NCBI GenBank assembly: GCA_016704445.1
Contig: JADJAE010000016.1
Location: forward strand, 1-64,000
DNA: 64,000 bases
Direction of reading: 5' to 3'
From: Deltaproteobacteria bacterium
GTDB lineage: Bacteria; Myxococcota_A; Polyangia; Polyangiales; Ga0077539
The notes under the pieces are model-generated. The model was not told the DNA's origin, did not search any database, and saw nothing but the letters and a program-made list of their open reading frames with translations. Shown here piece by piece: positions 45,328 through 55,105 of the stretch. The translations under genes and the position numbers were made by a program. Every line of letters starts with the position of its first letter. Position 1 is the stretch's first letter.

Positions 45328-46872
45328 ATGGGACCGGCAGACAGTGAGGATGGCGACGGGTGGCGGCACGAGGCGCTCGGCCCGGCGCTGCTCGTCCTGG
45401 GCATCGTCGCGATCGAGCTGGTCGCGCGGTTCCTGGTGCGGATCCCCAACCCGCCCGCCCTGCTCGTGCTGGTCGTCGTGTTCGCCGCGTTTCACGGGGG
45501 ACTGCGCTCGGGCCTGCTGAGCGCGGCGATCGCGTGGGCGTATTTCACCTGGTCGTTCTCCATCCCCGGCCGGCGCTTCCATTACGCGCCCGACGACATG
45601 ATGCGCGTCGTGATCTGGGGGGTCACCGTCCCGCTGACGGCCCTCATGGTCGGACGCCTCAAGGCGCGCGCCCTCGCCGCGGAGCGCGCCGCGCTGAAGG
45701 AATCGAACGCGCGCTTCACCAGGGCGTTCCACGGGAGCCCGATCGGCATCGTGCAGGCGCGGCTCTCGGACGGGCGGATCCTCGACGTGAACAGCGCGAT
45801 GCTGGAGGTGCTCGGCTACGGTCGCGACGAGTTCGTCGGCAGGACGTCGGCCGAGCTCGGGCTCTGGCCCTCCCCCGTCGACCGGGCCACGGTCAGCGGA
45901 CGCCTGCGGCGCGAGCGGGCGCTCCGCAACGTCGATCTCGACCTCCGGACCAGGTCGGGCGGGACGGCCTCGCTCGTGTGCTCGGTGGAGCTCGTCAAGG
46001 TCGGCGACGACGACTGTTCGCTCACGTTCGCCGTCGACATGACCGAGCGAAGGCGCGCCGCGGAGGCGCTCCGCCGCACCGAGGAGCAGCTGCTGCAGGC
46101 CCAGAAGATGGACGCCGTCGGGCGGCTGGCCGGGGGCATCGCGCACGACTTCAACAACCTGCTGAGCGTCGTCGGCAACGCCGCGGCGATCCTCGAGCAG
46201 ACGCTCCCGGCGTCGTCGCCCTCGTCCGCGTTCGTCGGGGACATCGAGTCCGCCGTCCAGCGCGCGGCGCTGCTCACGCGGCAGCTCCTCGCGTTCAGCC
46301 GCCGGGAGCCGCGGCAGACGAGGCCCTTCGACGTCGGCGCGATGGTCGCGAAGCTCGAGCCCTTCCTCGCGCGCACGGTCGGCGACCCGGTGGCGCTGAC
46401 GACCACCCTCGCGCCGTCGCTCGGCCTGGTGCTGGCCGATCCGAGCCAGATCGACCAGGTGCTGATGAACCTCGTCGTCAACGCGCGCGACGCGATGCCC
46501 GGCGGCGGCAGGCTCGCGATCGAGACGGGCGAGGTGGATCTGGACGAGGCGCGCCTCGCGGGGCTCGGCGCCGAGGCGCGTCCAGGCCGCTTCGTGGTCC
46601 TGACCGTCCGCGACAGCGGGAGCGGCATGGACCAGGCGACCATCGCGCGGGTGTTCGAGCCGTTCTTCACCACGAAGGAGCACGACCGCGGCACCGGGCT
46701 GGGCCTCGCGACGGTGTACGGGATCGTCGCGCAGTCGGGCGGCTTCATCACGGTCGAGAGCGCCCCCGGGGAGGGCGCGGCGTTCAAGGTGCACCTCCCG
46801 CGGATGGACGAGACGGCGAGGTCGGCCGAACGCCCTCAAGCCGAGGCGCAGCCGTCGGGGACGGTGCACTGA
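45328..46872 (+). CDS. Membrane sensor histidine kinase with PAS domain
   Basis: Four N-terminal helices in a DUF4118/KdpD-like sensor (LLVLGIVAIELVARFLV, ALLVLVVVFAAFHG, GLLSAAIAWAYFTWSF, VIWGVTVPLTALMVG) are followed by a PAS domain at about 125-240 (FHGSPIGIVQARLSDGRILDVN, EVLGYGRDEFVGRT). HisKA has the H-box GGIAHDFNNLLSV; HATPase has N-box QVLMNLVVNARDAMPGG, G1 VRDSGSGMD and GTGLGLATVYGIV. This is the NtrB/FixL-like class with HDFNN. No response regulator gene is adjacent, so the partner is elsewhere. Complete and unbroken. Confidence 0.92.
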   Translation: MGPADSEDGDGWRHEALGPALLVLGIVAIELVARFLVRIPNPPALLVLVVVFAAFHGGLRSGLLSAAIAWAYFTWSFSIPGRRFHYAPDDMMRVVIWGVTVPLTALMVGRLKARALAAERAALKESNARFTRAFHGSPIGIVQARLSDGRILDVNSAMLEVLGYGRDEFVGRTSAELGLWPSPVDRATVSGRLRRERALRNVDLDLRTRSGGTASLVCSVELVKVGDDDCSLTFAVDMTERRRAAEALRRTEEQLLQAQKMDAVGRLAGGIAHDFNNLLSVVGNAAAILEQTLPASSPSSAFVGDIESAVQRAALLTRQLLAFSRREPRQTRPFDVGAMVAKLEPFLARTVGDPVALTTTLAPSLGLVLADPSQIDQVLMNLVVNARDAMPGGGRLAIETGEVDLDEARLAGLGAEARPGRFVVLTVRDSGSGMDQATIARVFEPFFTTKEHDRGTGLGLATVYGIVAQSGGFITVESAPGEGAAFKVHLPRMDETARSAERPQAEAQPSGTVH

Positions 46873-46890
46873 CCGCCGACGCCCGCGGTG

Positions 46891-48300
46891 TCAGCGCACG
46901 CGGGTCGCGGAGAGCGTGAAGCGGTCCTCCGTCGTCACGAAGAGGAACACCTCCTGTCCGGCCGACAGCGTCATGGGGAGGGCGACGCGCCGCTGGCCCC
47001 TGCCGGTCGACGCCTCCTGCGCCTCCACGTCGCTGATGGCGCAGCGCGTGCGCGCGATGAGCCGCGTCGTCCAGGTGTCGTTGTCCGCGGCGAGCGCGAA
47101 CTCGTAGGAGCCCGCGGAGGGCGCGCGGAAGCGGTGGATCAACGCCCGCCCCACGTACCGATCGCAGACGGACGCGCGGGGCTCTTCTGCGCCCGCCATG
47201 GACCCGGCGGTCACCCACGGCCCGTCGGCCGACGACGACGTGTCGAAGGGCGTCGTGCTCACGTCCCGCGGGCACGCCACGACGTCGGGCGTGCAGCGCG
47301 TCTCGATGCACGAGCGCCCGTTGTCGCGGGTGCAGGCCAGCCCCGCGCCGCAGCGGCTGACGACGCCGCTGGGGTCGCACGCGTCGCCCGCGGCGACGGG
47401 CGCGGGCGCGGAGACCGCGACGTTCAGCACGTTGCTGAAGCGCCCTCCCTGGTCGCGCACCCGAACGTTCAGCCACGAGGCGCCTTCGAAGAAGTCGGTG
47501 TCCCAGCGCAGCGACCACGAACCGCCGAGCGTCGGGTCGGACACCGGGATCACCAGCGGCTCACGGCGCCCCCGGGCGGTCACCTCGATGGCGACGACGT
47601 CCTGGTTGGGGTCGTCCCAGCGGAGGGTGAGGGCGCTCCGCGACGGGCCCGAGGAGGCGAAGGCCTCGGCGCTGGTGAGCGTCGGCGCCGTCACCGGCGT
47701 GCAGCGGCCCGCGGGCGAGCAGAGGCTCTCCCCCCGGCAGATGTTGAAGAGGCCGTGGCGCCCGCACGCGCCCCCGTCGGGCTGCCGCGCGACCTCGGTG
47801 AGGGGCAGGCGCAGCGTGGCGCTCCGGAGCCCGCGGGCGTCCTCGACGACCACTTCCACGTAGCGCGCGAGCGCCCGCGCCGCGGTCGGCGGCAGGAGGA
47901 GCTGCACCACGCCCGGCCCGTACTCCGGCGACCGGGGGATGGACGCGAGCTCCGTCGGGAGGAGCTCGAGGGTCTCCTCGTCGGCGCCGACGATGCGCCC
48001 GCGCAGGGTGGTGACGTCCGCCTCGGTGCGGCGGTAGAGAAAGGAGATCCAGAGCTCGCCCTCGACGCGGCTCGCGCTGCCGGAGACGAGGTCGGGCCGC
48101 GCGCCGTAGAGCAGCGGAACCCACGGGAGGGTCTGCGTCGTGGACAGCGTGACGGCCTCGAACGTCGCTGGTGTGGCGGGCACCCTTGCCGTGGGGTCGG
48201 CGCCGGGCGCTTCGGGCGCTTCGGGCGCTTCGGGCTCCACGGCGCACGCGCCGGAGAGGCCAAGGAAGAGGAGTGCCATGCGGCGGGTCGGGATGTTCAT
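46891..48300 (-). CDS. Surface lipoprotein with PPC-like C-terminal domain
   Basis: Lipobox in LLFLGLSGACAVEP, then an EAPEAPEAP linker. Two Ig/FN3-like regions (GLRSATLRLPLTEVARQP, LTLRWDDPNQDVVAIEV) are separated by a Cys-rich segment (CGRHGLFNICRGESLCSPAGRC). A second Cys cluster (CDPSGVVSRCGAGLACTRDNGRSCIETRC) precedes a C-terminal PPC-like jelly roll (HRFRAPSAGSYEFALAADNDTWTTRLI, VALPMTLSAGQEVFLFV). PPC domains are common in extracellular myxobacterial proteins. No catalytic residues are seen; a binding or structural role is likely. Convergent with the histidine kinase. Confidence 0.75.
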   Translation of the reverse strand: MNIPTRRMALLFLGLSGACAVEPEAPEAPEAPGADPTARVPATPATFEAVTLSTTQTLPWVPLLYGARPDLVSGSASRVEGELWISFLYRRTEADVTTLRGRIVGADEETLELLPTELASIPRSPEYGPGVVQLLLPPTAARALARYVEVVVEDARGLRSATLRLPLTEVARQPDGGACGRHGLFNICRGESLCSPAGRCTPVTAPTLTSAEAFASSGPSRSALTLRWDDPNQDVVAIEVTARGRREPLVIPVSDPTLGGSWSLRWDTDFFEGASWLNVRVRDQGGRFSNVLNVAVSAPAPVAAGDACDPSGVVSRCGAGLACTRDNGRSCIETRCTPDVVACPRDVSTTPFDTSSSADGPWVTAGSMAGAEEPRASVCDRYVGRALIHRFRAPSAGSYEFALAADNDTWTTRLIARTRCAISDVEAQEASTGRGQRRVALPMTLSAGQEVFLFVTTEDRFTLSATRVR

Positions 48301-48389
48301 GCCGACGGGGTGGCCGGGGCAGGGGCGATCCGTCGGAGAATCGGCGGGGTTGTGCGGGGCCCGGCCGCGGGTGCGCGAGGCAGGGCCGG

Positions 48390-48695
48390 TCAGCGCTTCT
48401 GGCGCTCCTCCGCGAGCACGCGCGCGAACTCCTGCGCCGCCAGCGGTCGCCCCGACTGCTCCAGCAGCACCATGATCCGCGTCTCGAGCTGCGCGGCCTC
48501 GGCCCGCAGTCGCGCGGCCTCGGCCGGGTCGAGAGCGCCTCGGGCCTGCGCATAGAGCGTCCGCGCATCGTCGACCAGCTGCACCTCGAGCGGCACGACC
48601 GAGAGCGCCTCGGTCGGGGCCGCTTCACGCTCCTTCGCGGGGCGGTTCATCCACTCTTGCATCCGGGCTTCTGCGAGCATCGTCCAAGGGTCCAT
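48390..48695 (-). CDS. Small soluble protein, possible DUF1992/DnaJC28-type domain
   Basis: 101 residues from ATG 48695. MDPWTMLAEARMQEWMNRP recalls the W-x-x-LAE-x-I-x-E start of DUF1992 (DnaJ-homologue C28) domains, although the following GEFDNLPG motif is absent. The rest is helical (DPAEAARLRAEAAQLETRIMVLLEQSGRPLAAQEF). No J-domain. The family call is weak; a short regulatory or structural helical protein is the safer reading. 48696-48896 shows nothing I can name. Confidence 0.45.
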   Translation of the reverse strand: MDPWTMLAEARMQEWMNRPAKEREAAPTEALSVVPLEVQLVDDARTLYAQARGALDPAEAARLRAEAAQLETRIMVLLEQSGRPLAAQEFARVLAEERQKR

Positions 48696-48896
48696 GGGGC
48701 CTCCCAGGCAACCGCATCCTAGCGCCGCCGCGCCCGCTCGTCCGCCCGCGCTAACCATGCGAGGCCCGTCGCCAGCGCGCCGTCGCCGCAACGGCCCGCG
48801 AGGGGGCGAGCCGCCGCCCTCCTCCGCGTCGCCCACGTCGCGGCCCTTCCCGCTCCGCCCGCCCGATGGGCGCGCGGCATCCGGTAGGATGACAGC

Positions 48897-49858
48897 GTGA
48901 GACCAGAGGCCACCTTGCGCGTCGCTAGTCTCTTCGCATCCGCCCTGTGCCTCGCTTCGCTGGCTTCGGGCTGCGACGTCGATCGCTCATCGACGGACCA
49001 CTCCCGGGTCGCCGCGCCGCGCCCCGACGACGTCTGCGCGCAGATCCGTGCGGAGCTCGGGGCTGACCCCGTGGCGCTGCGCGCGCACCGTCGAAGCTTC
49101 CGCGAGCGCGCCACCGCACGATTCGGCGCGGCCGCTCTCGGGGCGCTGCGCGCGACCTACGGCGGCCGGTGCGCAGACGACGCGGACCTCCGCTGCGTGC
49201 TCGACGAGGTCGGCCCCTTTGCGAGCGTTCAGTGCGTCAGCCCCGTGCGCAACGTCCCGGAGGTCCTGTACGCGGACGGCGCCACGCTCCGTCGCGCCGA
49301 AGGGGTCGAGGCGTTCGAGCTGGGGCTACGCAGCGCGCAGCCCGCACCGACGGAGCTCGAGCCGGTCCTCGGGTACTTCCAGCGCGTCACGCGGGCGATC
49401 GTGCTCCGCGACCGGGCGCATGCCGCCGCGATCGTTCCGCGCGCCGACGTGGCGGCGATGAGGCCGTCCTCGTCCGCCCTCGTCCCGCCGACGCTGGTCG
49501 ACGGCAACGCTCGCTTCCTCGCGTACGCGGACGGCGGATACCAGGCGCCGCGGGCGCTGCTCGAGGTGCGCGTCGACCTCTCGAGGCGCACGCTTGCGGT
49601 GGAGCGCGTCTCGCTGACGCCGACGCCCTTCCCCCGCCAGTCGTGCCTCCGCCGCCGGTCCGCGCGACGACCGGAGGCGCTCGCTACGGCGGCGCCGAAG
49701 GGCAGGTCTGTGCGTGGGGCGAGCGCCGCGGTGATCGGCGCGCGCTGCCCCGGCCCTCGGCCTGCCGCGCGGGCTTGAGCTGTTGCTCGGGCGGAGCGGC
49801 CGGCTCAGACGGGATCTGCACCCGCACGATCGCTGGAGACTGCCCGCTGCGCCCGTGA
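48897..49858 (+). CDS. Secreted lipoprotein with C-terminal Cys cluster, one frameshift
   Basis: GTG start; the signal VASLFASALCLASLASGCDVD has a lipobox. The mature part begins with a helical Cys-containing segment (CAQIRAELGADPVALRAHRRSF, YGGRCADDADLRCVLDEVGPF), followed by a mixed domain of about 130 residues. The frame breaks at about 49640-49655 within CCGCCG repeats; the other frame then gives VVPPPPVRATTGGARYG, VCAWGE and ACRAGLSCCSGGAAGSDGIC, a typical myxobacterial Cys-rich end. A further shift inside that tail is possible. Function unknown. Confidence 0.6.
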
Positions 49859-49933
49859 CCTCGCGCTCGTCCCTCGACGTACTCGCTCGGGGCACGGCGA
49901 CACGACGATCGCGGAGTGATAGGCCACGCCGTC

Positions 49934-50392
49934 ATGGCCTACGTGATCAGCGGGGTGATCGCGCGTAGAGAGACGCTCGCGACGGCGGTCGGGCTGGTGG
50001 TGGTGGAGCTGCGCGCGGGGATGGCGCTGGCGCCGCTGGCGCGATCCTTCTGGGAGGAGCGCGGCGTGGCGTCGCTGCCGCTGATCGACGCGATGGAGAG
50101 CGGCGCCGACGTGGGGGAGGAGTTCTGGCGGGTCGCAGAGATGTTCGCGCGGCTCTCGCTGCTGAGCCCGGTCGCCTACGTCGAGGCGGAGTTCTGGGCG
50201 GGAGAGGGGACGCAGGCGTCCGTGGCGTGGCGCGAGGGGTTTAGCCACGGACGAGCCCTGTACGCGCCGGACGCCATCTCGCTGGCCCTGGAGGAGATCG
50301 GGGTGCAGGCGCTCGGGTCGGACGAGTTCGACGCGCTCGACCTCGGGCGGCACCGCTCGGTGGAGGCATGGCTCCCGGCGCAGCACCGCTGA
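49934..50392 (+). CDS. Hypothetical soluble protein
   Basis: 152 residues, starting MAYVISGVIARRETLATAVG (an ATG six codons earlier is possible). Mixed alpha/beta: a short strand, then LVVVELRAGMALAPLARSFWEERG, LPLIDAMESGADVGEEFWRVAEMFARLS, YVEAEFWAGEGTQASVAW, LEEIGVQALGSDEFDALDLG. Acidic, Trp-containing, no signal, no recognised motif; the size and acidity resemble immunity proteins, but no toxin is adjacent. Next to it lies the fragment of another gene. Confidence 0.6.
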   Translation: MAYVISGVIARRETLATAVGLVVVELRAGMALAPLARSFWEERGVASLPLIDAMESGADVGEEFWRVAEMFARLSLLSPVAYVEAEFWAGEGTQASVAWREGFSHGRALYAPDAISLALEEIGVQALGSDEFDALDLGRHRSVEAWLPAQHR

Positions 50393-50405
50393 CGCTCGAC
50401 CGCGC

Positions 50406-50533
50406 GGACCACGAACACCGATGCCCCGCGGAGAAGCAAGCGCCGCTCGCACCTCGGCGATCGAGACGTCCTCATCCCAGCAGAAGTACGGCCGCAGGTC
50501 CTCGCGCGTCAGGTCCGTGGTGAGCGGCCGCAT
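50406..50533 (-). pseudogene. 5' fragment of a truncated gene
   Basis: From ATG 50533 the sequence MRPLTTDLTREDLRPYFCWDEDVSIAEVRAAL reads like the start of a known-looking small family (LTRED..PYF.WD...T..ELR..L, followed in full proteins by a helical domain; recollection). After about 40 codons the similarity ends and the frame runs antisense into the hypothetical gene at 49934-50392. It is probably a remnant of a gene cut off by a deletion or insertion. There is no ribosome site of note. Confidence 0.45.
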
Positions 50534-50579
50534 CGCGCGAGCCTGCCACCGCGAGCGCCGCGTCTTCGCGATGAGGTGC

Positions 50580-52319
50580 TCAGAGGGGGGCGGGCACGAC
50601 GACGGTCTCTCCGACCGGGGGTGGGGTCCACGGGACGAGGCCCATGCCCTCGCCGCGCATCCAGCGCCGGCCGACAGACTCGAGCGGGGTCGCGAACCGA
50701 AACTCGACGGTTCGAGGGCGGCCGCCGTCCGTGAGCGCGACGACGGTGGCGCGCATGTCCGACAGCTCGACCACGTCGTTCACGTGAAAGGGTTGCGACG
50801 GGCTCCGCATGAGCCGGTGCATCTCGCCCGCGAGGAAGCCGCCCTGCGGGCTCACCCGCAGCGTGACGGCGTCGGGGCGCGAAACCGACGTCGGACCGAA
50901 GCCCGTCGAGAGAATGCGCGTGCCCCGCGGCATCGGGACGCCCGCGGCCTCACGCTGCGTCCACACGAAGAAGATCGTCCCCTCGGTGGCGGCCGACACC
51001 ACCACCAGGGTCTCCTCGGAGATGCTCGGCGCGCGAGGAATGCTCGCGTCTGCCTCCGCGCGCATCCGCTCCATGTTGAAGTTCGCGAGGCACTTGAGCG
51101 GCAGCAGCACGGGCGCGAGCGCGAGGTTGAACACCGCCAGCGCGCCGACGACGAAGCGCGCGCCGCGCGACGACGGGGTCTCGCGCACGGACGCGTCGAA
51201 GGCCAGCGCGAGCGCCGCCGACGCGCCGATGCCGACGAAGACGAGGTTGCGGTCGCCCGGGCCCGCGGCGGCGACCGGCAGGATCGCGAGCGCTGCGCCG
51301 AGCAGCCAGAAGCGCGACGACCGCTCGGACGCGACCCTCGGCCACGCGACCTTCGCGACGACCAGGAGGAGCGCGATCGCCGACGCGACGACCACGAGCC
51401 GCGCCGGGGGTGGATAGAACGGCCAGAAGTCGGATGCGAGGGGCGTGAGCTGCCCGAGCGCGAGCACGAGCGCCCGCGCCGGGAGCTGCCCGAAGTACCC
51501 GCGCGGATCGTGGAGCGGATGCACGTAGCCGCCCGATCCGACCACGCCGTAGCCCTTCGCGGAGTAGATCGCCTGCCACGCGATCACCACGAGGAGGTAG
51601 GGCGCGAGGCGCACGAGGCGACGGGCGCGCGACCCGTCCCGATCGATCCAGAGCGCGTGACCGAAGAGGAGCCCGGTCGTCGCGAGGGCCATCTCCGAGG
51701 AGAGCAGCCCGGCCGCGAAGAGCAGCGGACCGAGCCACGCGCCGTGGCGCCAGCCGTCGCGCTTCCATCGGTCGTGCGCGAGGAGCGCGCCGACGCAGAA
51801 GACCGCCGCGATGAGCGCGTGGCGGTTCGCGACCCAGGAGAGCAATCCCCCGCGCGCGTCGTCCCAGGCGTAGAGCGCGAGCGCGAGGATCGCCGCGCGA
51901 GGCGGGAGCAGGCGACGAAAGAGGGCGGCGAGCAAGGCGAGCAGCACCGCGAGCCAGAGGAGCGTGTGCGCGTGCATGAGCGCCGCGCTCCCCGGCCAGA
52001 GCGCGAGGTCGATCGCGTGGGTCGCGGCCGAGAGGGGGCGCCAGAACGCGACGCGGAAGTCCGGCGCCGCCCACCACGCGCCGAGGTGCTCCATGCGCTC
52101 GCGGCCTTCGGCGAGGTCGCCGCTCGCGAACACGAAGCAGTCGCCGAGAAACCCGATGATGCCGCCGCGTCGATCGCGCCACCGGCTCGCCTGGAGGTGC
52201 TCGTCGGCCACGAGCGGCGCGAACAACGACGGGAGGGAGAGCACGAGCGCGACGGCGATCACGGCCCGTGCAGCCCACCGTGCTTCGAGGCGTCGGACCA
52301 GCCAGATCAGGAAACGCAC
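50580..52319 (-). CDS. Polytopic membrane protein, GT-C glycosyltransferase-like
   Basis: 579 residues from GTG 52319. About eleven membrane helices; the first is followed by SLFAPLVADEHLQASRWRDR, where D-E in the first periplasmic loop sits as in GT-C enzymes. A large loop (RMEHLGAWWAAPDFRVAFWRPLSAATHAIDL) contains the FWRPL motif common in such membrane proteins in Myxococcota. A soluble C-terminal part of about 150 residues follows (MPRGTRILSTGFGP, VELSDMRATVVALTDGG). Likely role: sugar transfer or handling of lipid-linked glycans. The downstream gene starts only after a fragment; upstream is the lipoprotein gene at 52.4 kb. Confidence 0.62.
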   Translation of the reverse strand: MRFLIWLVRRLEARWAARAVIAVALVLSLPSLFAPLVADEHLQASRWRDRRGGIIGFLGDCFVFASGDLAEGRERMEHLGAWWAAPDFRVAFWRPLSAATHAIDLALWPGSAALMHAHTLLWLAVLLALLAALFRRLLPPRAAILALALYAWDDARGGLLSWVANRHALIAAVFCVGALLAHDRWKRDGWRHGAWLGPLLFAAGLLSSEMALATTGLLFGHALWIDRDGSRARRLVRLAPYLLVVIAWQAIYSAKGYGVVGSGGYVHPLHDPRGYFGQLPARALVLALGQLTPLASDFWPFYPPPARLVVVASAIALLLVVAKVAWPRVASERSSRFWLLGAALAILPVAAAGPGDRNLVFVGIGASAALALAFDASVRETPSSRGARFVVGALAVFNLALAPVLLPLKCLANFNMERMRAEADASIPRAPSISEETLVVVSAATEGTIFFVWTQREAAGVPMPRGTRILSTGFGPTSVSRPDAVTLRVSPQGGFLAGEMHRLMRSPSQPFHVNDVVELSDMRATVVALTDGGRPRTVEFRFATPLESVGRRWMRGEGMGLVPWTPPPVGETVVVPAPL

Positions 52320-52380
52320 TCTCGCTCCTCGCGCGCTCGCGGTGCTGCGCTGTGGGTCTTCGCAGACCGGCTCGAGACGG

Positions 52381-53436
52381 TCAACGGCGCGTCGACCGGC
52401 TCGCCGCCGAGGCGACGACAACGAGTCGCGAGCGCTTGTTCCCTCGGCCCGCACGGGTCGGCCGCGGCGCCAGCACCTCGTCGAGGAGGCCCGCCACGGC
52501 GGCGCCCTCGAGGCGCTCCTGGAGGAGCTCGGTGAGCTCCTTGGACCAGGGCTTCCCCTCGGCTGCCCGGATGGCCTGCGCGAACTTCACCGCCGAGGCC
52601 GCGTTGCGCTCGCTCTCCGCCTGGATGCGACGGCTGCGCAGGATGAGCCGGAGCACCCAGGCGGCCAGCAGCAGCACCAGGGCGATGGCCGCCGCGGCCA
52701 CGAGCTGCATCAGCTTCACGCCGCCCTCGGTGAGGCTCGACACCCGGCTCAGAAACGACGGCCTCCCGCCCCGCTCCTGCTGCCGCTGGAGCTGCGTCAT
52801 GGCGTCGTTGCTCCCGAGCACCGCCTCGTGGGCCAGCGAGCGCGTGGCCGCCCTGATGGCCCTCGCGTTCTGCTCCTCGGAGAGGGCGGCGAGGAGCGCG
52901 GGCACCAAATCGCGGCCGATTCCCTCGGCCATGCCCCGGCTCGCGGCATCGACGGTCGCTCGGGTGAGGCCGCCTGCCACCCGCTCGAGGTCGCGCTGGT
53001 AGCCCTCGCTCAGCGCCTCGCGCATCGAGCTCGCCACCGTCTGGCGCATCAGCTCCGCGATGGCGGGGGCGAGGTCTCGACGCATCTGCTCGGCCATGGT
53101 CCGGGTGACCGTGCGGGTGAGCGAGGCCATGTAGCGCGTGGACATCGCCTCGATGCGCTCGATGCGCTCGCTGTCGGTGAGCGTCGCCAGCGTGCCGTCG
53201 GCGATCGCCCCGGCCAGGACCCTCGTGGCCTCGCGCGTCTCCGGGCTCGTCAGGAGCTGCATCAACAGCCGCTGGTTCTGGTCGTCGTTGAACGCATGGA
53301 GGCTCGACTGGATCGCCGCCGGAGCCGCGGACGCACCGAGCTCCCTCGCCATGCTGCGGGGGGTGAGCGTGCACCCGGCGCCCGCCATCATCATCAGCAG
53401 CAGCGCCGCCGCGAGTCGGATCGGCGAGAGAGTCAT
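52381..53436 (-). CDS. Lipoprotein with helical domain and one membrane helix
   Basis: Translation from ATG 53436: MTLSPIRLAAALLLMMMAGAGCTLTP has a lipobox. A helical region of about 200 residues follows with amphipathic segments (QNQRLLMQLLTSPETREATRVLAGAI, MAEQMRRDLAPAIAELMRQTV, GMAEGIGRDLVPALLAAL), then a membrane helix (LVAAAAIALVLLLAAWVLRLI) and a basic cytoplasmic-like tail. Having both a lipid anchor and a helix would pin it between membranes or give a hairpin topology. I do not know the family; it could be a signalling or envelope-tether protein. Confidence 0.62.
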   Translation of the reverse strand: MTLSPIRLAAALLLMMMAGAGCTLTPRSMARELGASAAPAAIQSSLHAFNDDQNQRLLMQLLTSPETREATRVLAGAIADGTLATLTDSERIERIEAMSTRYMASLTRTVTRTMAEQMRRDLAPAIAELMRQTVASSMREALSEGYQRDLERVAGGLTRATVDAASRGMAEGIGRDLVPALLAALSEEQNARAIRAATRSLAHEAVLGSNDAMTQLQRQQERGGRPSFLSRVSSLTEGGVKLMQLVAAAAIALVLLLAAWVLRLILRSRRIQAESERNAASAVKFAQAIRAAEGKPWSKELTELLQERLEGAAVAGLLDEVLAPRPTRAGRGNKRSRLVVVASAASRSTRR

Positions 53437-53619
53437 GCCCGGGCGCCTTCGCACGTCCGGTGCCAGCGTCCGGGGCCCGCGTCTTCTCTCAGGCCCTGTA
53501 GCTGGATGCCACATGGTCGATGTTCATGATCCGCTCACCTGTGGCGGTGTGACACTCCCGCGCGCAGCCAGACCCGCCGCGTCCCCCATCAGCCCTGCGT
53601 GATCTACGATCCGCGTCGG

Positions 53620-55090
53620 ATGTCCCAGCACGGCTACGACGAGCTCCCCTACGCGGACTACTGCTTCCCCCGCACCCACCCGGAGCACCTCTTCGCGGTG
53701 TCCGCCCTCTGCGGCAGCGCCGGCGCCGCCCTTCGCGCGCTGCCGCGTGCTGGAGCTCGGCTGCGCCCGCGGCGCCAACCTCCTCCCGATGGCCCTCGAC
53801 CTTCCTGAGAGCGAGTTCGTCGGCGTCGACCTCTCCGAAGTACAGGTCGCCGAGGCCCGCCGCCGGGCCGAGGCGCTCGGGCTACGCAACGTCTCCTTCC
53901 GCGCGGAGTCCGTCGAGGCGCTCTCCGACGACGCGCCCTTCGACTACGTGATCTGCCACGGGGTGTACTCGTGGGTGCCTCCCGCCGCGCGAGACGCGAT
54001 CCTCGCCGTGTGCCGCGAGCGTATGCGCCCGGGCGGCGTCGCCTATGTGAGCTTCAACGCCCTCCCAGGCTGGAACGCCCTGCGCACCCTCCGCGACTTC
54101 CTGCTGGAGCACGCGCCCCCGGGTCCGGCCGTGCAGCGGGTCGCTCGCGCCCGGCTGGCGCTCTCGGTGCTCGACGAGTCCCTGCGCGCGGAGCCGTCGC
54201 CGTGGTCGGCGTGGATGAGGGACGAGCTGAGGGAGCTCGCGGACGCCGAGGACGCCTACCTCTTCCACGAGTACCTGGAGCCGGTGAACGACGCGCTCTA
54301 CCTCCGAGACTTCGTCGCCCACTGCCGCGCCCACGGCCTCGCGCAGCTCTCCGACGCTGACCTCCGCATCGCCGCGCCCTCGCTGCGGCCCGGGGCTGGC
54401 GACCCGCTCTCGCTCGCGCAGTCCGTGGACTTCACCCGCAACCGTCGCTTCCGCGCGTCGCTGCTCGTCCACGCCGAGACCGCCGCCGACCGCGCCGACC
54501 CGGCCTCCCTCGCTCGGCTGCACCTCGCGACGCGAGCGCAGCTCCCCGACGCGGACGCCTCCGCGCTCACCGGAGACAGCGCGGTGCGCTTCGACTGTGA
54601 CGGCCGGGCCATCGCGCTGAGCGACCCGTGGATGAAGTGCGCCCTGCACTCGCTCGCCTCCGAGGACCGTCGCCCCCTCTCCTACGCCGCGATGGCCGCC
54701 TCCGCCGCCGCGCGCCTCGGGCTGGACCGCCGCGCCGCCCTCGTCGCCGCGGCGGCGCACGCGCCCGACGTGCTCGAGCTCCTCTTCGACGGAGCGCTCT
54801 CCCTCCACGCGGGGCCCGCGCGCTACGCGGAGGCCGCGGGGCTGCGACCGATCGCGTCGCCCATCGCCCGGCTGCAGTCGCAGCGCTCGGAGCTGGTCAC
54901 CACCCTGCGGCACACCCGCATCGAGCTGCCCGAGCAGGCGCGCGCGGTGCTGCGGCTGTCGGATGGGACGAGGGACCGCGCGGCCATCCTCGCGGGGCTC
55001 TCGCGGGACGAGCGCTCGGAGGCGCAGCGCGCCGGGGACTGCGAGGAGGCGCTCGACTGGCTCGCGTCGAACGCCCTCCTCCTGGAGTGA
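53620..55090 (+). CDS. SAM methyltransferase with methyltransferase regulatory domain, one frameshift
   Basis: The start MSQHGYDELPYADYCFPRTHPEHLF matches the substrate loop of this family. After an extra base at about 53720-53722 come PPFARCRVLELGCARGANLLPMA (SAM loop), FVGVDLSEVQVAEARRRAE, and FDYVICHGVYSWVPPAARD (post-motif II). Class I methyltransferase to about residue 250, then the MRD-type C-terminal region (ELADAEDAYLFHEYLEPVNDALYLRDFVAHCR, conserved, then helices to the end). Such proteins appear in Myxococcota and other bacteria; substrate unknown. ATG 53620 was chosen because the family begins there. It ends 15 nt before the next gene. Confidence 0.85.
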
Positions 55091-55105
55091 TACCGTCCGC
55101 CCGCG

